Shown here one piece after another: positions 55,859 through 64,000 of a stretch of 64,000 nucleotides of DNA. Both the position numbers and the translations under genes were made by a program. Positions within the stretch are counted from its first letter, which is position 1, and every line of letters begins with the position of its first letter. This stretch comes from Paenibacillus physcomitrellae (lineage in GTDB: Bacteria; Bacillota; Bacilli; Paenibacillales; Paenibacillaceae), in the NCBI RefSeq assembly GCF_002240225.1, contig NZ_CP022584.1:124001-188000 (forward strand). Direction: 5' to 3'. Below the pieces are notes generated by a model. That model saw nothing but the letters and a program-made list of their open reading frames with translations, had not been told where the DNA came from and ran no database searches.

Positions 55859-55980
55859 AAGCCGCTAAACAAGCCGTGAAGCAGTGGCACTGAGGAACCC
55901 GGTTGGACCTACTGGTTCCGAAATCAGCAGGGCCAGGGCACCGATCCGGGGTGGTGAGTTGAGACTCTTTTTTATCTGAA
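55859..55980 (+). other. structured intergenic segment after ymdB
   Basis: About 120 bases with several short inverted repeats: GGAACC/GGTTCC with a 14-nt spacer, CACC/GGTG, and a small GAGT/ACTC stem right before six T residues. No gene is visible. It resembles a small structured RNA or a weak terminator; I do not recognise a known riboswitch in it. Confidence 0.35.
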
Positions 55981-55992
55981 GGCTTCCAAAAA

Positions 55993-56019
55993 GAAGGAAT
56001 TATTCCAAATCTCCCGAAT
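55993..56019 (+). promoter_or_regulatory. sigma-H promoter of spoVS
   Basis: GAAGGAATT and GAAT at 14 bp fit the sigma-H pattern (RnAGGAwWW, then RnnGAAT). A perfect 7-bp inverted repeat, ATGATCT-AAC-AGATCAT, follows at 56020-56036. Sigma-H control of spoVS is known in B. subtilis. Confidence 0.65.
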
Positions 56020-56085
56020 ATGATCTAACAGATCATCTGTCAAGGTAGTGGAAACCAAACTATTAATCACAGGGAGGTACTTACC

Positions 56086-56346
56086 ATGGAAGTATTAAAA
56101 GTTTCAGCAAAATCCAACCCCAACTCCGTTGCCGGTGCACTTGCGGGTGTGCTGAGAGAACGAGGCGCTGCTGAACTTCAGGCGATCGGTGCAGGTGCGC
56201 TCAACCAAGCCATCAAGGCGGTGGCTATTGCCCGTGGATTTGTCGCTCCCAGCGGAGTCGATTTGATTTGTGTTCCTGCTTTCACAGATATTGTCATAGA
56301 CGGAGAAGATCGGACAGCAATCAAGCTGATTGTGGAGCCGAGATGA
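56086..56346 (+). CDS. spoVS: stage V sporulation protein S
   Basis: SpoVS is a small Alba-fold protein required for normal sporulation; its molecular role is not fully settled. The 86-residue sequence ('LKVSAKSNPNSVAGALAGVL', 'IGAGALNQAIKAVAIARGFV') is almost invariant in spore formers. AGGGAGGTA lies upstream. It is a single-gene unit with its own terminator. Confidence 0.98.
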   Translation: MEVLKVSAKSNPNSVAGALAGVLRERGAAELQAIGAGALNQAIKAVAIARGFVAPSGVDLICVPAFTDIVIDGEDRTAIKLIVEPR

Positions 56347-56358
56347 AAGAGCTTTAAT

Positions 56359-56390
56359 AAACCTGTTTGCCGGAGGCAGACAGGTTTTTT
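56359..56390 (+). terminator. terminator after spoVS
   Basis: AAACCTGTTTGCC pairs with GGCAGACAGGTTT (one G-U) and a T tract follows. Confidence 0.9.
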
Positions 56391-56509
56391 GCGTTCCATC
56401 AATCTGTCAGGCCAAAGGTTGGACTATAATGGGACTGACCTGTTTGCCCGGATACGCGGCATCAGTTGGTCATAGTTAACCGTACTTTGAGGAGAGGTAG
56501 TGAATAACG

Positions 56510-57475
56510 TTGAAATGGGGAATTATTGATTTTCATTGTGATGCGTTAAGCAAACTTCAGGAGAATCCCGAAATCCGATTTGAGGAAGATGAAAGGCTGG
56601 ATGTATCCGCCAAGAAACTCAGCCAGGGAGGAGTAGGTCTGCAGTGTTTTGCTATATTCATCGATGACGAGCAGGAGAAAGCCCGGATTGGCCGGGTGCT
56701 GGAACAGATCAGCTTATACCGTACGGAAGTGGAGAAAGCTGGGATTCCGCTGGTTACAAGCCGGCAGGAGCTGGCTGCCTTGAACGCTGCTGGGGGGGGA
56801 ACGGGCGGTATGCTTTCGCTGGAGGGCGCGCATGGACTTGAGGGCAACCTGAAATATGTGCAGAACTGCTATGATTTGGGTGTCCGGTTTCTGGGGATCA
56901 CGTGGAATCACGCCAACTGGGCTGCGGACGGTATCATGGAGCCGCGTGGAGGCGGCTTTACGCAGAAGGGACATGAACTGGTCAAGCTGTGCCATGAGCT
57001 GGGTATTATTTTGGATGTTTCGCATTTATCGATTAAAGGTTTCTGGGAGCTGACGGAAGCGGCGGAGAAGGTCGGTAAACCGTTCATTGCTTCTCATTCC
57101 AACAGCATTAAAATTTGCGATCATCCGCGGAACCTGTCCGACGAGCAGATTCGCACGATCGTCCGCCTGGGCGGAAGAATCGGCCTGACTTTTGTACCTC
57201 CGTTTGTCAAAGCTTCCGGTCCCGTGAAAATGACGGACCTTCTTCCGCATCTGGAGCATATGTGTTCCCTCGGGGCCGAAAACCATCTCATGTTTGGATC
57301 GGATTTCGACGGCATCGATGAACATATCGAAGGTTTGGAGCATGCAGCTTGTTACGTCAGCTTCAAAGAACTGCTGCTCAAATACTACTCGGAACCCCTC
57401 GTGGACAAGTGGCTCAGCCTCAATGCGATGCGCTTTTTGCAGACCTGGCTTCCAGCAACAAAGAAAGCGCTTTAA
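56510..57475 (+). CDS. membrane dipeptidase-type M19 metallopeptidase
   Basis: This binuclear zinc amidohydrolase hydrolyses dipeptides. The 321-residue protein has the M19 metal motifs 'DFHCDALSKL' near the N-terminus, 'MLSLEGAHGLEGN', 'LGITWNHAN', 'DVSHLS' and 'ASHSNSIKICDHPRNLS', and 'MFGSDFDGI' near the end. Despite the family name there is no signal peptide, so it probably acts in the cytoplasm. TTG is the start, with GGAGAGG upstream at slightly long spacing. It lies just before the ferredoxin oxidoreductase genes, but a 217-base regulatory gap separates them. Confidence 0.9.
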   Translation: MKWGIIDFHCDALSKLQENPEIRFEEDERLDVSAKKLSQGGVGLQCFAIFIDDEQEKARIGRVLEQISLYRTEVEKAGIPLVTSRQELAALNAAGGGTGGMLSLEGAHGLEGNLKYVQNCYDLGVRFLGITWNHANWAADGIMEPRGGGFTQKGHELVKLCHELGIILDVSHLSIKGFWELTEAAEKVGKPFIASHSNSIKICDHPRNLSDEQIRTIVRLGGRIGLTFVPPFVKASGPVKMTDLLPHLEHMCSLGAENHLMFGSDFDGIDEHIEGLEHAACYVSFKELLLKYYSEPLVDKWLSLNAMRFLQTWLPATKKAL

Positions 57476-57527
57476 CTCATCACAAACCGAGAACGGTTTA
57501 ATCGAAAACTACTATATGAATTGGGCG

Positions 57528-57541
57528 CGAAAACGCTTGCT
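57528..57541 (+). promoter_or_regulatory. CcpA cre site upstream of korAB
   Basis: CGAAAACGCTTGCT agrees with the cre consensus TGWAANCGNTWNCW at 13 of 14 positions (only the first base differs). It lies 10-25 bases before the candidate -35 elements, so it could act as repressor or activator site in carbon catabolite control. Confidence 0.55.
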
Positions 57542-57550
57542 TTTTACACC

Positions 57551-57593
57551 TTGTCGACATAAAATTGACATGATTATGAAACAGATATTTCAT
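57551..57593 (+). promoter_or_regulatory. candidate promoter(s) of korAB
   Basis: TTGTCG-N17-TTATGA and TTGACA-N17-TTTCAT overlap each other. Neither is a strong match and I cannot decide between them. ATGAAA-CAGATA-TTTCAT is also a perfect inverted repeat here. Confidence 0.4.
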
Positions 57594-57692
57594 ATTTTTG
57601 CGGGGGATCATCCCTCCGCGGGCTTGATTTTATGAAATAGTCATGCACTTATTAAATTCTTCTGATGCGATACGATTAAAGGGGTGGACGGT

Positions 57693-59480
57693 TTGATTAG
57701 TCAATTGTCATGGAAAATCGGCGGGCAGCAGGGTGAAGGCGTAGAAAGTACGGATCGGATCTTTTCAACAGCTTTGAATCGTTTGGGGTATTATTTGTAC
57801 GGCTACAGACATTTTTCATCCCGTATCAAAGGCGGACATACCAACAACAAGATCAGAATCAGCACCAGTCCGATCCGGGCCATTTCCGATGACTTGGACA
57901 TTTTGGTGGCTTTCGACCAGGAAAGCATCGACCTCAATGCCCATGAGCTTTGTCAGGACGGGGTTATTGTGGCGGACGCCAAATTCAATCCAACTGTTCC
58001 TGAAGGCAGCAGCGCCAAGCTGTTTGCGGTTCCTATCACAGCTATTGCAGAAGAACTTGGCACTTCCCTGATGAAGAATATGGTTGCTTCCGGAGCATCC
58101 TGGGCACTGCTCGGATTACCGCTGGAAGTGTTTAATAAAGCGGTTGAAGAAGAATTCGGCCGCAAAGGCCAGGCTATCGTTGATAAGAACGTAGAAGCCG
58201 TCAAACGCGGCGCTGAATACGTTCTGGAGCTGGCTGGCGGTCCACTGGAGCGCTTCAAGCTTGAACCGGCCGACGGCAAGGAGAAATTGTTTATGATCGG
58301 CAACGATGCTATCGGCCTTGGGGCTGTTGCAGCTGGCTGCCGGATCATGAGTGCTTATCCGATTACACCGGCTTCAGAAATCATGGAATACCTGATCAAG
58401 AAGCTTCCGAAGTTTGGCGGTACCGTCGTTCAGACCGAAGATGAAATTGCAGCAATTACGATGGCCATCGGCGCAAACTATGCCGGAGTTAGAACGATGA
58501 CGGCTTCTGCGGGTCCGGGTTTGTCCCTGATGATGGAAGCCATCGGTCTTGCCGGCATGACGGAAACCCCGGTTGTCATTGTTGACACCCAGCGCGGCGG
58601 ACCATCTACCGGCCTTCCAACCAAACAGGAGCAAAGTGATATCAATGCGCTGATCTACGGTACGCATGGTGAGATTCCGAAGATTGTGCTTGCGCCAAGC
58701 TCGATCGAAGAATGTTTCTACGATACCCTCCAGGCCTTTAATTTGGCTGAAAAATATCAGGTACCTGTCATTCTGGCGACTGACCTTCAGCTTTCACTCG
58801 GCAAGCAATCCTGCGAGCTGCTTGATTACAGCAAAATTGCAATCGACCGCGGCGCGCTGGTGGATGAAACGCCAGAACGTGAAGACGGCAGCTTGTTCAA
58901 ACGTTATGAGCTGACCGAAAGCGGCGTATCACCACGGATTATTCCAGGTAAGAAAAATGGCATCCATCACGTCACTGGTGTCGAGCATGATGAGGCTGGC
59001 CGGCCTTCGGAAAGTCCGGTGAACCGTCAGAAGATGATGGATAAGCGCCTTGGCAAGCTGGCCGGCATTCAAGTTGACAATCCGATTCATGTACAGGCAT
59101 CGCATGAGAACCCTGAACTGTTGATCATTGGTATGGGTTCCACCGGCGGAACAATTGATCAGGCTCGGGTAAGACTGGAAGAGGACGGCGTAACCACGAA
59201 CCATATCACGGTGCGTTTGATGCATCCGTTCCCGGTAGAAGAAATCACACCTTATCTGGAGAAAGCCAAGAAGGTTGTTGTTCTCGAAAATAACGCAACA
59301 GGCCAGCTGGCTGGTTTGATCAAGCTGAATGTCGGCTTCCGCGATAAAATCGTGAACATGCTGAAATATGACGGCAATCCGTTCCTGCCAGCGGAAGTGT
59401 ACGGCAAATGCTTGAACGTTTATAAACAGTCAGCATCAGAGAAACAAAGCGGGGAGTTGGTTGAACATGGCAACTTTTAA
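57693..59480 (+). CDS. korA: 2-oxoacid:acceptor (ferredoxin) oxidoreductase, fused gamma-alpha subunit
   Basis: With the next gene this makes a two-subunit enzyme that converts a 2-oxoacid and CoA to acyl-CoA and CO2 and reduces ferredoxin. The 595-residue protein joins a gamma domain (about 8-185; 'WKIGGQQGEGVESTDRIFS', 'RIKGGHTNNKIRI') to the alpha domain (from about 200; 'AAGCRIMSAYPITPASEIME', 'GPGLSLMMEAIGLAGMTETP'). The substrate is inferred: Bacillales homologues are annotated as 2-oxoglutarate enzymes, but pyruvate or branched-chain 2-oxoacids are possible. TTG is the start, with AAAGGGG nine bases upstream; an in-frame GTG lies too close to it. It overlaps korB. Confidence 0.93.
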   Translation: MISQLSWKIGGQQGEGVESTDRIFSTALNRLGYYLYGYRHFSSRIKGGHTNNKIRISTSPIRAISDDLDILVAFDQESIDLNAHELCQDGVIVADAKFNPTVPEGSSAKLFAVPITAIAEELGTSLMKNMVASGASWALLGLPLEVFNKAVEEEFGRKGQAIVDKNVEAVKRGAEYVLELAGGPLERFKLEPADGKEKLFMIGNDAIGLGAVAAGCRIMSAYPITPASEIMEYLIKKLPKFGGTVVQTEDEIAAITMAIGANYAGVRTMTASAGPGLSLMMEAIGLAGMTETPVVIVDTQRGGPSTGLPTKQEQSDINALIYGTHGEIPKIVLAPSSIEECFYDTLQAFNLAEKYQVPVILATDLQLSLGKQSCELLDYSKIAIDRGALVDETPEREDGSLFKRYELTESGVSPRIIPGKKNGIHHVTGVEHDEAGRPSESPVNRQKMMDKRLGKLAGIQVDNPIHVQASHENPELLIIGMGSTGGTIDQARVRLEEDGVTTNHITVRLMHPFPVEEITPYLEKAKKVVVLENNATGQLAGLIKLNVGFRDKIVNMLKYDGNPFLPAEVYGKCLNVYKQSASEKQSGELVEHGNF

Positions 59481-60333
59481 AGAATTCCGCAACAACGTTA
59501 AGCCAAACTGGTGTCCAGGCTGCGGAGACTTCTCCGTACAGGCTGCTATCCAGCGCGCAGCGGCTAATGTCGGATTGGAGCCAGAGCAATTGGCGGTCAT
59601 TTCCGGAATCGGATGTTCCGGACGGATTTCCGGTTACATCAACGCTTATGGCTTGCACGGCATTCACGGACGTGCCCTTCCGATTGCCCAAGGCGTAAAG
59701 CTGGCTAACCGCGATTTGACGGTTATCGCTTCCGGCGGCGACGGTGACGGCTTTGCAATCGGGATGGGTCATACCATTCATGCGATCCGCCGTAACATTA
59801 ATATCACTTACATTGTTATGGATAATCAGATTTACGGCCTGACGAAAGGTCAAACCTCCCCGCGCAGTGCTGAGGGCTTTAAAACCAAAAGTACACCTGA
59901 AGGTTCTATCGAATCGGCGCTGTCACCGCTGGAGCTGGCCTTGTCCTCTGGAGCCACGTTTGTGGCCCAGTCGTTCTCAAGCGACCTGAAACAGCTGACG
60001 TCCTTGATCGAGGAAGGCATCAAACATGAAGGTTTCTCTTTAATTAACGTGTTTAGTCCTTGCGTTACTTTCAATAAAGTGAACACTTATGACTGGTTTA
60101 AAGAGAACATTACCAACTTGGACACGGTAGAGGGATATGACTCCAGCAACCGCATCCATGCCATGACCAAGCTGATGGAAACAGGCGGTCTGCTGACAGG
60201 ACTCATCTATCAGAATAAGGATCGGAAGAGCTACGAGGATCTTGTTCCCGGCTTCCGCAAAGAGCCGCTTGCTGCTCAGAATCCGGCAATTACTGCCGAA
60301 GAGTTTGAGAAACTGGTGGCGGAGTTTAAATAA
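59467..60333 (+). CDS. korB: 2-oxoacid:ferredoxin oxidoreductase, beta (thiamine diphosphate) subunit
   Basis: The 288-residue beta subunit binds thiamine diphosphate and an iron-sulfur cluster. It has 'WCPGCGDFSVQAAIQRA' (cluster cysteines), 'GIGCSGRISGYI' and the TPP/Mg motif 'GGDGDGFAIGMGHTIHAIRR' ending in 'VMDNQIYGLTKGQTSP'. The ATG overlaps the end of korA by 14 bases. A separate ferredoxin-type delta subunit is not encoded here. Confidence 0.95.
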   Translation: MATFKEFRNNVKPNWCPGCGDFSVQAAIQRAAANVGLEPEQLAVISGIGCSGRISGYINAYGLHGIHGRALPIAQGVKLANRDLTVIASGGDGDGFAIGMGHTIHAIRRNINITYIVMDNQIYGLTKGQTSPRSAEGFKTKSTPEGSIESALSPLELALSSGATFVAQSFSSDLKQLTSLIEEGIKHEGFSLINVFSPCVTFNKVNTYDWFKENITNLDTVEGYDSSNRIHAMTKLMETGGLLTGLIYQNKDRKSYEDLVPGFRKEPLAAQNPAITAEEFEKLVAEFK

Positions 60334-60374
60334 GAATAAGGGCAGGCTGTTTACAAGCCTAACAATATTGTCAC

Positions 60375-60402
60375 AAGGCACCCGGTCCGGGTGCCTTTGC
60401 CT
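60375..60402 (+). terminator. terminator after korB
   Basis: AAGGCACCC and GGGTGCCTT form a perfect 9-bp stem around a short loop; the T run is short. Confidence 0.75.
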
Positions 60403-60424
60403 TTTGTGTCGAAAGATGTATAAT
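60397..60424 (+). promoter_or_regulatory. sigma-A promoter of the pduL-like gene
   Basis: TTGCCT, 16 bp, perfect TATAAT; the -35 overlaps the tail of the korB terminator. Confidence 0.55.
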
Positions 60425-60478
60425 GGTTGAGGATGTTTTTGTGAGTGAAAAAAAGTACAGTATAGGAGTGAACCTACG

Positions 60479-61051
60479 ATGAATAAAATCGTACCTGTTG
60501 GCGTTTCCGGACGTCATATCCACCTGACTCAAGAACATATTGAAGCTTTGTTCGGCGAGGGCTACCAGCTGACTGAATTTAAAGCCCTGTCCCAACCGGG
60601 TCAATTTGCTGCTAACGAGCAGGTTGCCGTAATCGGACCTAAAGGCGAGTTTTCCAAAGTGCGTATTCTGGGACCTGCACGTCCAGCTTCCCAGCTTGAA
60701 ATATCCCGTACAGACTCTTTTGTGATTGGCGTACCTGCTCCGGTTCGTGAATCGGGCAAAATTGATGGTACACCGGGCGTTAAAGTGAAAGGCCCTAAAG
60801 GTGAAGTTGAATTGGAGCAAGGCGTCATTGTTGCAGCCCGTCATATTCACTTCCATACTTCAGATGCCGCAAAATGGGGCATTGCCGACAAGCAGCTGCT
60901 TAAAGTGCGTGTAGGCGGCGAACGTGGTGTTGTGTTCGAGAACGTAATCGCTCGTGTATCGGATTCTTTTGCACTGGATATGCACATTGATACAGACGAA
61001 GCGAATGCAGCCGGCGTGAAAAACGGCGACAGCGCTGAAATCGTAGAATAG
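60479..61051 (+). CDS. pduL: PduL-type phosphate acyltransferase (phosphotransacylase)
   Basis: PduL enzymes interconvert acyl-CoA and acyl phosphate and are unrelated to Pta. The 190-residue protein has the two zinc-binding blocks 'VSGRHIHLTQEHIEALFG' and 'VAARHIHFHTSDAAKWGIAD'. It starts directly at the catalytic domain, without the N-terminal encapsulation peptide of microcompartment PduL, and no shell genes are nearby, so it should be cytosolic. AGGAGTGA precedes the ATG. Next to korAB it could turn the acyl-CoA made there into acyl phosphate; this link is inferred. Confidence 0.92.
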   Translation: MNKIVPVGVSGRHIHLTQEHIEALFGEGYQLTEFKALSQPGQFAANEQVAVIGPKGEFSKVRILGPARPASQLEISRTDSFVIGVPAPVRESGKIDGTPGVKVKGPKGEVELEQGVIVAARHIHFHTSDAAKWGIADKQLLKVRVGGERGVVFENVIARVSDSFALDMHIDTDEANAAGVKNGDSAEIVE

Positions 61052-61073
61052 AATAAGCAGGCGAGATCCTCTT

Positions 61074-61110
61074 AAACAGCAGTTCCGGGAATACCGGGCT
61101 GCTGTTTTTT
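61074..61110 (+). terminator. terminator after pduL
   Basis: AAACAGCAG-TCCGG pairs with CCGG-CTGCTGTTT and T residues follow. Confidence 0.88.
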
Positions 61111-61205
61111 GCTTGCTGCCAGTGGATTTGTTAAAGCCCAAGTCCTGATAAAAGGCAGTAAATGGATAGAGTCCCGTGCTGCGTCTAGAAATAGCAGCTT
61201 GTGCA

Positions 61206-61214
61206 TGTTATAAT
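61206..61214 (+). promoter_or_regulatory. extended -10 promoter of miaB
   Basis: TGTTATAAT is a perfect extended -10 element; the -35 is weak. The leader is about 60 nt. Confidence 0.5.
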
Positions 61215-61282
61215 TTGATGTAATGCATTTTTAAATAATTGTCCCGCGGGGATAAAGATAGACAGTAAGGAGTGAGCCGTTA

Positions 61283-62833
61283 ATGGCTAAGGAAACAAAG
61301 GATTACTCCAAATATTTTGATTTCTCGGATGCCAAGATCATCTCTGAGGATGAGAACGGAAAGAAGATCCGGATTCGCGGCCGGGATATCCATATTTTCT
61401 CCGAACCGAACCAGAAGCAGGAGAAGCAGCGCGGCAAGGAAGCGGTCCAGGTTCATTACGATACAGCGGTGCCTGAAGAGCTGAGCCGGCTGGGTGCGGG
61501 TAAACATTACATCGTTTATACCTTCGGCTGCCAGATGAACGAACATGATTCGGAGACCATCAAAGGTCTGCTCGAGCAGATGGGTTATCAGCCGACAGAG
61601 GATCGTAAAGAAGCCGATATCATTCTGCTGAATACGTGCGCTATTCGTGAGAATGCGGAAGATAAAGTGTTTGGCGAGCTTGGCCATCTCAAGCATCTGA
61701 AGACCGAGAAACCGGATATGCTGCTCGGCGTATGCGGTTGTATGTCCCAGGAAGAGAACGTAGTTAACCGGATTCTTCAGAAGCATGGTTTCGTAGATTT
61801 GATCTTTGGTACACACAATATCCACCGCCTGCCTTTCCTGATTCAAGATTCGCTGATGAGCAAGGAAATGGTTGTGGACGTATGGTCCAAGGAAGGCGAC
61901 ATTATCGAAAATCTACCTAAGAAACGTGAAGGCATGCGTGCGTGGGTAAATATTATGTACGGCTGCGATAAGTTCTGTACTTACTGCATCGTACCGTTTA
62001 CCCGTGGCAAGGAGCGCAGCCGCCGTCCTGAGGACGTGATTGCCGAGGTGCGAGACCTGGCACGCCAGGGCTTTAAGGAAATCACGCTGCTGGGACAGAA
62101 CGTGAATGCTTACGGCAAGGATTTTACGGATATGACGTATTCTTTCGCTGATTTGATGGATGATATCCATAAGATCGATATTCCGCGGATCCGCTTTACC
62201 ACCTCGCATCCTCGTGATTTCGACGACGAGCTGATTGCTGTGTTGGCCAAAGGCGGCAATCTGGTCGAGCATATCCACCTGCCGGTTCAGTCGGGCAGCA
62301 CGGAAATGCTGAAAATGATGGGGCGGAAATATTCGCGGGAGCATTACCTGGAATTGGTGCGCAAGATCAAAGCCGCGCTTCCGAACGTTTCCTTAACGAC
62401 GGACATTATCGTAGGTTTCCCTGGCGAAACAGACGAGCAGTTTGAAGAAACCTTGTCGCTTGTGCGGGAAGTTGGCTACGACTCGGCTTATACGTTTATC
62501 TATTCCCCGCGTGAAGGAACGCCTGCGGCTTCCATGACAGACGACATACCGATGCAGGTCAAGAAAGAGCGCCTTTACCGGCTTAACAACGCTATTAAAG
62601 AGAGCAGCCGAGCCATCAACGAGCAGTTTAAAGGGCAGGTTGTCGAAGTGCTGGTTGAGGGTGAAAGTAAAAATAACGAGAGTGTTCTCGCGGGCAGAAC
62701 CCGGACCAACAAGCTGGTCCATTTTGAAGGGGGCCCGGAATTGATCGGAACTTTTGTACATGTGGAAATCACCGATCCGATGACCTGGTACATTAAAGGC
62801 AAAATTATCAGCACCTCTGTGGCTGCCGTTTAA
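61283..62833 (+). CDS. miaB: tRNA-2-methylthio-N6-dimethylallyladenosine synthase
   Basis: MiaB adds the methylthio group to i6A37 of tRNAs using two [4Fe-4S] clusters. The 516-residue protein has an extra N-terminal region of about 70 residues, usual in Bacillales. The UPF0004 domain follows ('[20 protein letters not shown]', with Cys also in '[11 protein letters not shown]' and 'GVCGCMSQ'). The radical SAM motif is '[16 protein letters not shown]' near 227, and a C-terminal TRAM domain completes it. It precedes ricA as in B. subtilis. GGAGTGAG lies before the ATG. Confidence 0.96.
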   Translation: MAKETKDYSKYFDFSDAKIISEDENGKKIRIRGRDIHIFSEPNQKQEKQRGKEAVQVHYDTAVPEELSRLGAGKHYIVYTFGCQMNEHDSETIKGLLEQMGYQPTEDRKEADIILLNTCAIRENAEDKVFGELGHLKHLKTEKPDMLLGVCGCMSQEENVVNRILQKHGFVDLIFGTHNIHRLPFLIQDSLMSKEMVVDVWSKEGDIIENLPKKREGMRAWVNIMYGCDKFCTYCIVPFTRGKERSRRPEDVIAEVRDLARQGFKEITLLGQNVNAYGKDFTDMTYSFADLMDDIHKIDIPRIRFTTSHPRDFDDELIAVLAKGGNLVEHIHLPVQSGSTEMLKMMGRKYSREHYLELVRKIKAALPNVSLTTDIIVGFPGETDEQFEETLSLVREVGYDSAYTFIYSPREGTPAASMTDDIPMQVKKERLYRLNNAIKESSRAINEQFKGQVVEVLVEGESKNNESVLAGRTRTNKLVHFEGGPELIGTFVHVEITDPMTWYIKGKIISTSVAAV

Positions 62834-62905
62834 TTAAGATATACGAAGCAAGGCAAAGGTTTGAAACGATCAACAAACAAAGAACGCGAAAGGGAGGAAT
62901 TCAAA

Positions 62906-63355
62906 GTGGCAGAAATGCAGAACATGTCTGGCGCTCAAGGCGGAATTCCAGATTCCGCTTCGCGCATGTTTTCCAGAAGTGAGATTATGGAGAAATCCAA
63001 GGAACTGGCTGAACTGATCCGCGGAAGCGAAGAGGTGCAAATCTTTAAACAGGCGGAGCAGCAAATCCAGAGCCATCAGCGGATTCAATCACTGATCTCG
63101 CAGATGAAGAAGAAGCAGAAGGAAATCGTGGCATTCGAAAGTATGCGCAATAAAGAGATGGTGAGCCGGATCGAGAAAGAGATCGATGAGCTTCAGGCCC
63201 AGATCGATGCGATTCCGCTTGTGACTGAATATCAGCAAAGCCAGGCGGACCTGAACTATTTGCTTCAATTTGTAATGTCCGCGATTCAGGATACCGTTTC
63301 TGAGAAGATTAACGTAGAATCCGGTACGGAGGCTCCTCCAAGCCGGTGCGATTAA
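62906..63355 (+). CDS. ricA: RicA (YmcA), RNase Y specificity factor
   Basis: RicA forms a complex with RicF (YlbF) and RicT (YaaT) that carries iron-sulfur clusters and steers RNase Y; in B. subtilis it affects sporulation, competence and biofilm. The 149-residue helical protein has the YlbF/YmcA core ('IRGSEEVQIFKQAEQQIQSH', 'PLVTEYQQSQADLNYLLQFV') and a single Cys, next to the last residue, where the B. subtilis protein also has a C-terminal Cys. GTG behind AAGGGAGGAATT is preferred over an upstream in-frame TTG. Confidence 0.92.
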   Translation: MAEMQNMSGAQGGIPDSASRMFSRSEIMEKSKELAELIRGSEEVQIFKQAEQQIQSHQRIQSLISQMKKKQKEIVAFESMRNKEMVSRIEKEIDELQAQIDAIPLVTEYQQSQADLNYLLQFVMSAIQDTVSEKINVESGTEAPPSRCD

Positions 63356-63365
63356 AGCAGCAGGC

Positions 63366-63396
63366 GAAGTGCGGGAGATAGCCTTCCGCACTTTTT
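63366..63396 (+). terminator. terminator after ricA
   Basis: AAGTGCGG and CCGCACTT form an 8-bp stem and TTTTT follows. Confidence 0.85.
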
Positions 63397-63515
63397 GCTG
63401 TATGCAACCGTACAAACTTTAGGCCATAAACTAATAGAACCTTACATACCCGCTGCAAGCTCGGGGCGGGCAATAACAACAAGTGTAACTTCAAGACTCA
63501 GGGGGAATACGGAGT

Positions 63516-63917
63516 ATGGACTGGACAGATATTTTAGATCGCAACAGCAAAACATTTTGGGGCTTTCTCGGCATGGAACTGCTGCATGCGGATGCTGCAA
63601 GGGTAGATCTTGGCCTGGAGGTCAAAGAGAATCACTTAAATTCAATGGGCATCGTGCATGGAGGAGTGTTGTCCTCTTTGATGGACCAGGCGATGGGAAT
63701 CCTCGTTACGGCTGCAAAAGGCGGAGTAGAAGGAGTTACGACTCATCTGAATGTGAATTTTCTTACGGCTATGGGGACAGGGAAACTGATTGCCAGCGCT
63801 TATCCCGTACACGAAACGTTCCGTACGATGACTATGCGAGCTGAGGTCCGCGACGAACAGGGACAGCTTGGCTGTGTGGCGACATCCACCTTCCGGCTTC
63901 CGAAACCGAAAGCTTAA
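63516..63917 (+). CDS. PaaI-type hotdog-fold thioesterase
   Basis: This is a small acyl-CoA thioesterase of the hotdog superfamily. The 133-residue protein has the PaaI-type active-site helix 'NSMGIVHGGVLSSLMDQAMG' (with HGG) and 'TTHLNVNFLTAMGTGKLIA'. The substrate cannot be told from sequence. A GGAG lies very close to the ATG and GGGGGAA lies farther upstream. Confidence 0.88.
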   Translation: MDWTDILDRNSKTFWGFLGMELLHADAARVDLGLEVKENHLNSMGIVHGGVLSSLMDQAMGILVTAAKGGVEGVTTHLNVNFLTAMGTGKLIASAYPVHETFRTMTMRAEVRDEQGQLGCVATSTFRLPKPKA

Positions 63918-63946
63918 AATTAATCCGACAGTGTGGGTGATGGATA

Positions 63947-64000
63947 ATGAACGATGACCAGGAGAAAGCCAAAAATTATAATCCGAAAAAATACCGGACA
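63947..64000 (+). CDS. start of a further gene, cut by the window end
   Basis: An ATG with GGGTGATGG upstream opens a frame that runs to the end (18 codons; MNDDQEKAKNYNPKKYRT). The 'YNPKKYRT' block resembles the N-terminus of some Bacillales NUDIX hydrolases, but this is too short to be sure. Confidence 0.45.
   Translation, partial: MNDDQEKAKNYNPKKYRT

Noticed and set aside
61052..61282. possible small gene between pduL and miaB
   Set aside because: Only stop-rich sequence, a terminator and a promoter are visible.

Overview
This 64 kb window is a chromosomal core region of an endospore-forming Gram-positive bacterium. It is most likely a Paenibacillus or close relative. The reasons are the mid-range GC, the many TTG and GTG starts behind strong GGAGG-type ribosome binding sites, the Bacillales-specific proteins (PolC, RNase J, RNase Y, YmdB, RicA, SpoIIIE, SpoVS, DpaAB) and a gene order that largely follows the rpsB-to-ymcA segment of Bacillus subtilis. 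All 59 CDS features, including one cut off at each end, lie on the + strand, as expected for leading-strand housekeeping DNA. I see no insertion sequence, prophage, CRISPR array, tRNA, rRNA, toxin-antitoxin or defence gene.

Layout. (1) 1-2998: the tail of a motility-type operon, with a FapA/DUF342 protein and three small poorly known proteins, two of them membrane-anchored. (2) 3195-10649: translation and envelope genes rpsB, tsf, pyrH, frr, uppS, cdsA, dxr, rseP. (3) 10922-15244: the replicative polymerase PolC. (4) 15449-23749: the rimP-nusA-rnpM-rplGA-infB-rbfA-nrnA-truB-ribF transcription/translation operon behind a good sigma-A promoter and a perfect 12-bp leader hairpin. (5) 23907-29527: rpsO, pnp, ylxY-like, an M16 peptidase and dut. 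(6) 29748-34622: dpaA-dpaB-asd-dapG-dapA, which makes lysine, diaminopimelate and spore dipicolinate. (7) 34974-41855: RNase J, TepA, YlzJ-like, SpoIIIE/FtsK and a SleB-like lytic enzyme. (8) 41977-48787: the ymfF-ymfH-ymfI-ymfJ-ymfK-rodZ group, a previously easy-to-miss 54-residue membrane protein gene, and yajQ. (9) 48995-56346: pgsA, cinA, recA, recX, rny, ymdB, spoVS. (10) 56510-64000: an M19 dipeptidase, a two-subunit 2-oxoacid:ferredoxin oxidoreductase, a PduL-type phosphotransacylase, miaB, ricA, a hotdog thioesterase and the first codons of a further gene.

Regulation visible in the DNA. Sporulation sigma-factor promoters can be read at four places: sigma-K before dpaA, sigma-G before sleB, sigma-F/G before ymfJ and sigma-H before spoVS. 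A LexA-type box sits upstream of the recA promoter, and a 13/14 match to the CcpA cre consensus lies before the ferredoxin oxidoreductase genes. About two dozen intrinsic terminators separate the transcription units.

I did not find an obviously new multi-gene system; the window is conserved core genome. The items most worth a second look are non-coding or small: long structured leaders before rnjB, rpsO, rimP, pyrH and spoVS, a possible roughly 50-nt promoter-terminator unit upstream of recA, the 54-aa membrane protein, and the KorAB-PduL pairing. All calls come from reading the sequence and from knowledge of the families; no database search was run.
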